Source: Claveliimonas bilis (GTDB lineage Bacteria; Bacillota; Clostridia; Lachnospirales; Lachnospiraceae). From it: a stretch of 64,000 nt of DNA. Every line of letters begins with the position of its first letter. Within the stretch, counting starts at the first letter, position 1. The stretch spans positions 1 to 64,000 of the forward strand of contig NZ_AP027742.1 of assembly GCF_030296775.1 (NCBI RefSeq). The letters run 5' to 3'. A program made the position numbers and the translations under genes. Below are positions 26,692-33,750 of this stretch, piece after piece. The notes beneath the pieces are model-generated. The model worked only from the letters and a program-made list of their open reading frames with translations. It made no database searches and was not told the DNA's origin.

Positions 26692-28607
26692 TTTGCATCC
26701 TTTCTTTGAATCGTAACCGTATCCTGCTCTGCTTCCAGAAGATACAGATTCCCGCTCAGCTTCGTCAGGCTTCCGCCTTTCACCGACTCTTCATCCGGTG
26801 TCCACTCGTTAAAACGGATCATCAGCCAGGCTTCATCCTGAAAATTCGACAGCTGGATTTCCAGACCGTCTTTTGTCTCGATCTCTTCTGATCCTAAATA
26901 ATAAAATCTCTGCACTGCGCCTGCCATTTCAGATCCTGTCATCCGTCGGATGTCCGGCGCCGCCTCTTCCTGCCATTTTTCATAATCGTTCAGATTTTCC
27001 ACCATGGCAGGCCAGCCAAGATCAGCTCCCGCATCCGGATTCAGCACATCTGTAGGAGAGATAGAATGGGAAACCACATAGTGAAAATTCAGCTCCGAAA
27101 AAGCGCTCAGCTTCATATCTTCACTGATTTCTCCTCCGGATGTTATGCGGGGCGTCATGATCATCCCGTCTTCGTCTACTTCGTATTCCTGCTCCTTCGC
27201 ATATCCGCCGCTGAAATAGTCCGCCGCCACGGCTGCGATATCCGGCAGAGTATCTTTTATCGCATCCAGTCCGTCCTCTGACCAGATATTGGAAGGAGGC
27301 GTATAGACCTGCATCGTTTCACTGTCAATAATTCCTTTCTGAAATTCCTCCACTTCCTTAAGACCTGCTGCCATGTCCGATTTATTGTTCCAGTATTTCA
27401 GACCCAGATCCTTCTCATAATCCAGCTCTTCCGTCTCCTCTCCGGTCTCCTCTTCTGTTCCCTCCCGGGTCCCGATATCGCTGGTTTCCAGGCAAAGAGG
27501 CTGCTGGTTATATCCGAAAAGGCCCAGTTCTCCGTCCAGTTCCATTAAAGTAGATGCAAAATACTGATACCGGTTGGAGGAAGCCTTTGACTCAAAAGGC
27601 GCTTCTACATCATTATCATTGTTCTCCTGTATCGTTCCTGTATAGGAAATGCCGTATTCTTCCGCCAGACTGATAAGGTCATTCCACCATTCTCTGACAT
27701 AAAAAGAATACATATCCATATTGTCCCCATACTCCTTTGTAATGTAGGAGTTCTTTTCTTTTGGAAGGGGGAAAGGAAAACCATCTATATAAAACGCCGA
27801 ACTGTTAATAACAGGCCATACACAGTACTCTGACAGAAGACTGTAAGCTGCCGCGTAAATTCCTCTGCAGTTTTTTTCATAATGCCCCAGGTTCACAACA
27901 ACCACATGCCCTTCCCTGCGGTCCGTCTCCCACAAAAGGGGCACTTCTCTTTCATCCGCCGACACCATATGAACTTCGCAGGATTCTCCAAGGGAGACCG
28001 TAAGCGCGGACTGATAAGGATATTCGATGGCATACTCTGTCTGTTCTCCGGTAATCATAAAATCATCTTTGATCCGGATTCCACTGACTTCATAGTAGGC
28101 GGAACCCAGGTTTTCCACGCCGATCCTCGGACTCATAAAACTGTACACACTGCCGGTTTCCGGAACCTGCGGCATCAGAAGGTTGCCGCCTTTCTCCATC
28201 CAGCTTACCACTTCCAGTATGACACTGCTGTGTTCCTGAAAGTTTGTAAATCCCGTAATGACAATCTGGTATTGATCAGGATCCGGCATCTCTTCCTTGC
28301 TAAGATCTGTCTCAGTATACTCTACCTTCATGTCGTGAAGGATCTGCGTCATCTGATCATAAAAGACGGCAGAATTTTCATCTGTACTGTCCCACAGGTA
28401 AAGGCAGTCCGGATTCTCCTCCTGCGTTTCCTCTCCACTGTAACCAAGTTTTGTAAAACTGTTATCCTCCAGAATGGAAAGGCCGGATTCCCCGCCTCCT
28501 GTCCTTGTCACCATCCAGCCATACTGTCCAAGCAGAGCAACCGCAATCAATATAAATACAATTAATACAATAATAACCGAAATATAGCGTTTCTGCTTTT
28601 TGTTCAT
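26688..28607 (-). CDS. DUF2194 protein, degenerate deacetylase-like paralogue
   Basis: 639 residues with an N-terminal anchor (about 8-28). The layout matches the upstream DUF2194 protein: a flavodoxin/Rossmann-like first half, then a polysaccharide-deacetylase-like barrel. The metal-binding positions have changed: FYIDGFPFP instead of FYIDDFPSP, and GLFGYNQQPLCL instead of GFHGYNHMPLCL, so one Asp and both His are gone. An acidic insert (about 375-395) is also unique to this copy. It is probably a non-catalytic partner of its paralogue or a polymer-binding subunit. Position equals that of the deacetylase gene in described Gram-positive Pel clusters. Confidence 0.75.
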   Translation of the reverse strand: MNKKQKRYISVIIVLIVFILIAVALLGQYGWMVTRTGGGESGLSILEDNSFTKLGYSGEETQEENPDCLYLWDSTDENSAVFYDQMTQILHDMKVEYTETDLSKEEMPDPDQYQIVITGFTNFQEHSSVILEVVSWMEKGGNLLMPQVPETGSVYSFMSPRIGVENLGSAYYEVSGIRIKDDFMITGEQTEYAIEYPYQSALTVSLGESCEVHMVSADEREVPLLWETDRREGHVVVVNLGHYEKNCRGIYAAAYSLLSEYCVWPVINSSAFYIDGFPFPLPKEKNSYITKEYGDNMDMYSFYVREWWNDLISLAEEYGISYTGTIQENNDNDVEAPFESKASSNRYQYFASTLMELDGELGLFGYNQQPLCLETSDIGTREGTEEETGEETEELDYEKDLGLKYWNNKSDMAAGLKEVEEFQKGIIDSETMQVYTPPSNIWSEDGLDAIKDTLPDIAAVAADYFSGGYAKEQEYEVDEDGMIMTPRITSGGEISEDMKLSAFSELNFHYVVSHSISPTDVLNPDAGADLGWPAMVENLNDYEKWQEEAAPDIRRMTGSEMAGAVQRFYYLGSEEIETKDGLEIQLSNFQDEAWLMIRFNEWTPDEESVKGGSLTKLSGNLYLLEAEQDTVTIQRKDAK

Positions 28608-28640
28608 CCTGCTTCCTTTCTCTGTACCCTTCTGTCTTCC

Positions 28641-30482
28641 TTACTGCCCAATTACAATTTCTATCTCATCATCCTGTGCTTCCAGAAGATAAAGTCCTTC
28701 TGCCACTTCCGTAAGACTCCCTCCTGTCACTTCTCCCGGCGTTCCCTCATTGATCCGGACCATAAGCCAGGCTTCATCCCTGAAATTTGCCAGATGAAGT
28801 TTTAATCTTCCGTCTGTATAGTCCCGTTCCACTTCCAGATTGTCGTAAATCTGCACTGCCGCCGCCAGTTCGCTGCCGGTCAGATTGCGGATGTCCGACG
28901 CCGATGTATACAGCCATTCGGTATAGTCTGAGATCCTTTGATACATTTCCTCCCATCCAAGAGCCGCTCCCCTGTCCTCGTCCAGGGTATCGTCCGGATG
29001 CTGGAAATGAGTGTTTACATAGTGGAAATTCAGTTCCGAGAATGCTATAAGCTGGGTATAATCATCCATAATATATCCAGATATGATACGGGGCGTCTCG
29101 ATCATCCCGTCCTCCGCCACCTCAAATTCCTGTTCGTATGCCACTTCGTCCAATCCGCCGATATAGACACTGGCAACGGCCTTGATCCCGTCCACATCCT
29201 CCTTCAGCATGGTTCTGCCTTCCTCGGAAAGGATATTGGAGGGCGGGACATAAACCTGGAACTTCTCTTTAGGGAACATCTCTTCACAGAAGCTTTTCAG
29301 CTCCTGGATAGAGGCCAGCATATCCTCATAACTGTGCCACAGCCGGTAGGACTCATATCCGTCTCCGTAATCGAATCCAAGAAGACACAGCGGCATGTGA
29401 TTGTACCCATGGAAGCCGATCTCCCCTCCCTGATCAAGAAGCATATTTCCAAAATATCGGTAGCGCTGTGTATCATTATTGCGCTCATAGGGCTGCTCCA
29501 CATCGTCAGAATACTGCTCGATCACAAGTCCTGTGTAGCGGATGCCGTATTCCTCCGCCAGATTATATACATCATTCCACCATACCTGTGTATAAAATTC
29601 CGAGATCGTCATCCCGTAATCCCGCTTAATATATTTGCTCTCCCCTCCGGGAACCGGAGATGGGAAATCATCAATATAAAACGTAGAACCGTTGATCACC
29701 GGCCATGCGCATGTTTCTTCCAGCAGGCTGTAAGCTGTGGAGTAGAACCCCCGGTATGCCTTTTCCACAATTCCGATATTGCAGAATACAGCCTCTCCTT
29801 CTCCCTGCTTTGTCTTCCAGATCAGAGGAACCAGATTTTCATCTGTAGATTCCATATAGACCTCTGCGTTATCATCCAGGGATACTGACAGGGATGACTC
29901 AAAGGGATCCGTAATTACGTATTCCTTGTCCCCGCCTATCATAAAGGGCCGGGTCATCCGAAGACCGGACGTTACGACGTAGTCATTTCCCAGTCTTTCA
30001 ATTCCGAAGTCTTTTGCAAATACCTGAAAGCTTCCGTTGATCTCCGGGGGATAGAGGGCCATCAGACTTCCCCCTGCTTCCAGCCAGTCCCGAAGCTTCA
30101 GAAGTGTCTCATCCAAAATATTCCAGCGAGTCACCGACAGAACAACAGTCTCATAATCTTCCAGGTCATGCCGGTTCGCCTCTTCCCCCTGCACTGTTTC
30201 ATAGGGAATTCTCATCTGGCTTAAGATATCTTCCATAAGCTCCAGTCCCTGTCTGCCCGTATCATCATCTTCCCAGATAATAAGGCACTCCGGATCCTGG
30301 TCCAAAGTCACCAGATCAAGGCTGTCCTGTTCTACAGGTTCCAGCTCTCTTTCCTGTTCCTCATAAGGGACATTCCACTGCACAAAGCACAGCACGCCTA
30401 CCAGCAATAAAAAGACTACAATCACTGTCTGCAGTTTTCGGAAACGGAAAATGCCTCCCTTTTGCCGCTTTCTTCTTTTCAA
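28641..30482 (-). CDS. DUF2194 polysaccharide deacetylase-like protein (PelA-like)
   Basis: 613 residues, one N-terminal transmembrane anchor (about 16-34) and an external body. It combines a Rossmann-like half (LIIWEDDDTGRQGLELMED) with a deacetylase-like barrel that keeps the metal motif: Asp-Asp in FYIDDFPSP and His pair in GFHGYNHMPLCL. PelA-type deacetylases remove acetyl groups from the polymer as it is exported. It overlaps the PelE-like gene by 4 bp. Whether it also holds the PelA hydrolase activity cannot be judged; I do not see that domain clearly. Confidence 0.78.
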   Translation of the reverse strand: MKRRKRQKGGIFRFRKLQTVIVVFLLLVGVLCFVQWNVPYEEQERELEPVEQDSLDLVTLDQDPECLIIWEDDDTGRQGLELMEDILSQMRIPYETVQGEEANRHDLEDYETVVLSVTRWNILDETLLKLRDWLEAGGSLMALYPPEINGSFQVFAKDFGIERLGNDYVVTSGLRMTRPFMIGGDKEYVITDPFESSLSVSLDDNAEVYMESTDENLVPLIWKTKQGEGEAVFCNIGIVEKAYRGFYSTAYSLLEETCAWPVINGSTFYIDDFPSPVPGGESKYIKRDYGMTISEFYTQVWWNDVYNLAEEYGIRYTGLVIEQYSDDVEQPYERNNDTQRYRYFGNMLLDQGGEIGFHGYNHMPLCLLGFDYGDGYESYRLWHSYEDMLASIQELKSFCEEMFPKEKFQVYVPPSNILSEEGRTMLKEDVDGIKAVASVYIGGLDEVAYEQEFEVAEDGMIETPRIISGYIMDDYTQLIAFSELNFHYVNTHFQHPDDTLDEDRGAALGWEEMYQRISDYTEWLYTSASDIRNLTGSELAAAVQIYDNLEVERDYTDGRLKLHLANFRDEAWLMVRINEGTPGEVTGGSLTEVAEGLYLLEAQDDEIEIVIGQ

Positions 30483-31390
30483 ATACTATTCCTTCCTTCT
30501 TCCTGCCAGAACCTGATCTGACTCCTTCCCTCCGGCGTGAGATAAATATTTTTTCTGGTAATTGTCTCTAATATCTGTTCAATCCCCCTGCGGCTCTGTA
30601 CCGCAGAATAGTATTGTATCATCAGCAGATAGCCCGCTTCATTTCTGTCCCATTCCCGCATGATATGCTCAATCTCCTGACGGGCTTCATCATATTCTCC
30701 AATCCTTAAATCGGTAACCGCTTTTTCTCTCCACAGAGGCAGACGGTCAGGATGATTCTTAAGCTTTTTCTCCAGCATGCCGCTGTAAGAACGAAGTTTT
30801 AAGATCCTTTCATTTCCCTCCGCAATTCCGCTTTCCAGATACTGATCTAAAAGCTTCAGATAACGGTCTGTAATGTCGTCATTGTCCGGATCATTTTCCA
30901 ATTCCCAGTCCAGCTCCTGAAACTGAAGATCGTATTCCTTCTGCAGCTCTGCAAGAGCTGTGACCGCATAATGAACAACCTCTGTATCATCATTTGTTCG
31001 GGCTTCTTTCAGCTGCTTTACATAGTCATCGGGATTGGCATACATGACTTCCATCATCAGCTCTCGTCTGGTGAGAGGATCATTGATAAGAAGCGCTTCC
31101 TCCAGAGGTACGACCCGATCTTCGATAGGATCTTCTTCCATCAGGATGCTTCGGTGGATCGCATCATTGATCTTCAGTTTTTCAATTCCCACTTCTTCAT
31201 ATATATCCTGCCGTCCTCTGGTCCGTATCTCCAGAAAAAGGAGTGCCAAAAGCCCCCACAGGGGAACCAGACATACGATCGGCATAAACTGCCGCGGCGT
31301 TTTTAAAAGCGATATCCTCATAAGAAGATATACGAGGATACACAGAATGATATGAATGATTAAAAATATAATTATCACAGATTCTCCCAT
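30479..31390 (-). CDS. pelE: PelE-like membrane protein with helical repeats
   Basis: 303 residues. Two hydrophobic helices open the protein (about 4-25 and 37-55), followed by a cytosolic alpha-helical region (about 75-300) with tetratricopeptide-like pairs (for example EYDEARQEIEHIM near 225). This architecture and the place between pelD and the DUF2194 genes match PelE, which holds the synthase complex together with PelD, PelF and PelG. Sequence identity in this family is low, so the call leans on order and topology. Confidence 0.7.
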   Translation of the reverse strand: MGESVIIIFLIIHIILCILVYLLMRISLLKTPRQFMPIVCLVPLWGLLALLFLEIRTRGRQDIYEEVGIEKLKINDAIHRSILMEEDPIEDRVVPLEEALLINDPLTRRELMMEVMYANPDDYVKQLKEARTNDDTEVVHYAVTALAELQKEYDLQFQELDWELENDPDNDDITDRYLKLLDQYLESGIAEGNERILKLRSYSGMLEKKLKNHPDRLPLWREKAVTDLRIGEYDEARQEIEHIMREWDRNEAGYLLMIQYYSAVQSRRGIEQILETITRKNIYLTPEGRSQIRFWQEEGRNSI

Positions 31391-31393
31391 CCT

Positions 31394-33523
31394 TTATCCG
31401 ACCGCTTCCACAATCTGATATTTCATGCCTTTTCCGTTTAAACGGTCTCCTACAATACGGAAATTCTCCCGGTTCATCTGCACAAGCAGAAGATAAATAT
31501 TGCCATCTTCATCCGTTCCCAATACATCGCTGGCACGTATCATACCGGATAACTGATCGCTGACTCTTTCTTTATCTTTATCTTTAAACCGGATCAGCAC
31601 ATGATCCGCCACACCGGCCTCTTTCATGGATTCCTGCACTTCCAAAAGCTGGCGGAGCCTTTCCGGATAAGCAATATGCGTCCTTGGATCATACATCTTG
31701 CTTTCTGCCAGCTCTTCATATTCCAACGCTCTTAGGAAAGACGTCTGCACCAGTCCGCACATAATCTGGAAAATATTCATATAATGCATACCGTACTGTT
31801 CTACATCCGCCTCCTGAATTGTAATAAGGAGTACCATCGTTCCTTCTTTGAAAATTCCGCATGCATACATGGGCATTCCGGGAACCATATCTGTATTCTT
31901 CCACACCTGCCCTTTTTTCACCGTGTCATACAGCTGGCTGTAATCCTCAATACGAATAGATTTTGTCAGCTTTGTCAGCAAACTGTTGGAACATACCGCC
32001 AGACGGCCGAATTTCTGCCAGGAATCTAATGTATAAATGGCAATTGTATGGTTTTCCAGAATATCTTCGAGTACCTTAACTCCTTCAAAAAAGATCCGCT
32101 CCGGATATTCACTGTCCAGTTTCTGCACTGCATCAAAAATTTTGCCAAAACTGTCCTTAAATCCCAGAATCTGTTTTTTATACTCTCCTTTATTTTCCAC
32201 AGCCCCGTGGTAAACATCACTTAAAAACAGATATTTGTCCCGCAGCAGGGAATATTCTCTTCGCACAAATGCCAGCGCATCGTCTTTTTTATTGGAAATA
32301 TAGCCGGTAATGGAACCCGCCATCAGATAAACAACAAATGGAATCCAGTTTTCAATATTATAGAAGAGAATGGTTCCATTCATTCCCATAAGCGCATATT
32401 CCCGTATCAGTACCAGACATTCCAGAACTGCTGCCACAAGACCTGTGCGCATTCCATAAATTGTTCCCATGATGATAATATAGAAAAGTCTTACGTCTAC
32501 AAATTTAAAATAGATTGATTCTGATGTGTAATGACTGATAATTTCCGCAATGATAAATACCAGCACGAGCTCTACATATTTAAGAGCACCTTTCCCTGCC
32601 CTGGCAAAAAGAGACATGATCTTTCCTGCAAGTCCGGATTTCTGTGTCATGACTTCATTGACAAAGGTTCTGTAATATGTACCTATATTTTCCATCGCGT
32701 TATCCATAGGGATAAACCCGTATTTTCTCCTCAGCTCTTTTGGATAAGACGGTATTTCTGCCACAAACGGATAGTTCTCGTATACGATTTTTGCATCCGG
32801 GACCGCAATTTTCAACATATCTTCCAGGTCGCCATAAGTATAATGATATCCGCTTACCGCATAATAAATGCCACTGTCATCCTCTGTTTCTTCTGTCAGC
32901 TGGAACATCAGCTCCACCAGATCGTCCAGCGTAAGGAAATTAAGCGGATCCTCCCTGTGGTAAGGAAGCATCACTTTTTCCTCTTCATACATGCTGCGGA
33001 AAATGTGTCCCAGGAAATTTTTGTCATTGATACGGTCAGCCAGATAAGGCAGTCGGATCATAACCGTCGGCATTTTACTTCTCTCCATAAAATACTGACA
33101 CATCTCTTCCATCTGTCCTGCTCCGAAACAGCGGCTGGAATAGTAATCCTTCTTTAACAGCTCACCTTGTTTCCCATAACTAGCCATATAATTCTGACTG
33201 TCCACCGTCGAAAAAACAACCAGCTTATCCACCCGCGAACGGCTGCATTCCAGCATAACCTGCTCCAGCTGCTGTGTTTCGCCAAAGAGACCATTTCCCC
33301 CGTCTGTATACCCGCTCACATAGTAAATGGTCTGGAAGCTATATACATCAAACAACTGACGGAACTTTTCCTCTGTCGGTGATGTCTTATATGCTGTTAT
33401 ATGTTTCTGGTTTCCTGATACTGCCGAAGGTCCCGCGATCACCACACGATACTCTTCCGCCAGACGGAGAAGGGCATCTTCCGTAAACAGCTCAGTGCAC
33501 CCGCAAATCAATATCTCTGTCAT
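31394..33523 (-). CDS. pelD: PelD-like c-di-GMP receptor with N-terminal SDR domain
   Basis: About 709 residues. The N-terminal third is an extended SDR/NmrA-like Rossmann domain (start MTEILICGC; later VVFSTVDSQNYMASYGKQ). About four membrane helices follow (about 315-425), then a GAF-like domain (about 455-600) and a C-terminal degenerate GGDEF. The catalytic motif is lost (EDGNI in place of GGDEF), but an I-site-type RASD remains five residues ahead, the arrangement that binds c-di-GMP in PelD. I chose ATG 33523 because AAAGGAG sits four bases upstream. It is the first gene of the cluster, behind a consensus promoter. Confidence 0.8.
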   Translation of the reverse strand: MTEILICGCTELFTEDALLRLAEEYRVVIAGPSAVSGNQKHITAYKTSPTEEKFRQLFDVYSFQTIYYVSGYTDGGNGLFGETQQLEQVMLECSRSRVDKLVVFSTVDSQNYMASYGKQGELLKKDYYSSRCFGAGQMEEMCQYFMERSKMPTVMIRLPYLADRINDKNFLGHIFRSMYEEEKVMLPYHREDPLNFLTLDDLVELMFQLTEETEDDSGIYYAVSGYHYTYGDLEDMLKIAVPDAKIVYENYPFVAEIPSYPKELRRKYGFIPMDNAMENIGTYYRTFVNEVMTQKSGLAGKIMSLFARAGKGALKYVELVLVFIIAEIISHYTSESIYFKFVDVRLFYIIIMGTIYGMRTGLVAAVLECLVLIREYALMGMNGTILFYNIENWIPFVVYLMAGSITGYISNKKDDALAFVRREYSLLRDKYLFLSDVYHGAVENKGEYKKQILGFKDSFGKIFDAVQKLDSEYPERIFFEGVKVLEDILENHTIAIYTLDSWQKFGRLAVCSNSLLTKLTKSIRIEDYSQLYDTVKKGQVWKNTDMVPGMPMYACGIFKEGTMVLLITIQEADVEQYGMHYMNIFQIMCGLVQTSFLRALEYEELAESKMYDPRTHIAYPERLRQLLEVQESMKEAGVADHVLIRFKDKDKERVSDQLSGMIRASDVLGTDEDGNIYLLLVQMNRENFRIVGDRLNGKGMKYQIVEAVG

Positions 33524-33537
33524 AATTCTCCTTTTGC

Positions 33538-33552
33538 ATACCTTCAAGGTAT
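33538..33552. promoter_or_regulatory. 15-bp perfect palindrome between pel promoter and pelD ribosome site
   Basis: ATACCTT-C-AAGGTAT (33538-33552), a perfect 7-bp dyad with a 1-bp centre, lying between the predicted start of transcription and the pelD Shine-Dalgarno. Well placed for a repressor operator; too short a loop for a good RNA hairpin. Confidence 0.45.
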
Positions 33553-33569
33553 TCTTTTTCTTTTATACC

Positions 33570-33598
33570 ATTATAGTTGTGTTTTTGGTGATATTCAA
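33570..33598 (-). promoter_or_regulatory. Promoter of the Pel-like operon
   Basis: Minus strand: TTGAAT (33598-33593), a 17-bp spacer, TATAAT (33575-33570), about 50 bp before pelD. This is the only strong promoter I found ahead of the 22-kb run of same-strand genes ending at 11486. Confidence 0.75.
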
Positions 33599-33653
33599 TA
33601 TCTTTTTGGTGAAGGAAGTGTGAATTGAGACTTTACTGACAGAAAGATTTCAG

Positions 33654-33714
33654 AAATAAAAAACTGCCGAAACGTCCGTCAATTTCTCTCCGGCCACTTC
33701 GGCAATTTCTTCTG
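33654..33714 (-). terminator. Terminator after the 809-residue protein gene
   Basis: Minus strand: stem TGCCGAA/TTCGGCA (33714-33708 with 33671-33665), a long partly paired loop, then TTTTTTATTT. It separates this gene from the Pel-like operon. Confidence 0.7.
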
Positions 33715-33750
33715 TATTATATTTTTATGTAACGCTGTCGCAGCAGCGGT

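Noticed and set aside
11486-33523. Prophage or integrative element
   Set aside because: No integrase, terminase, capsid, relaxase, attachment-site repeat or tRNA boundary was seen; the locus looks chromosomal.
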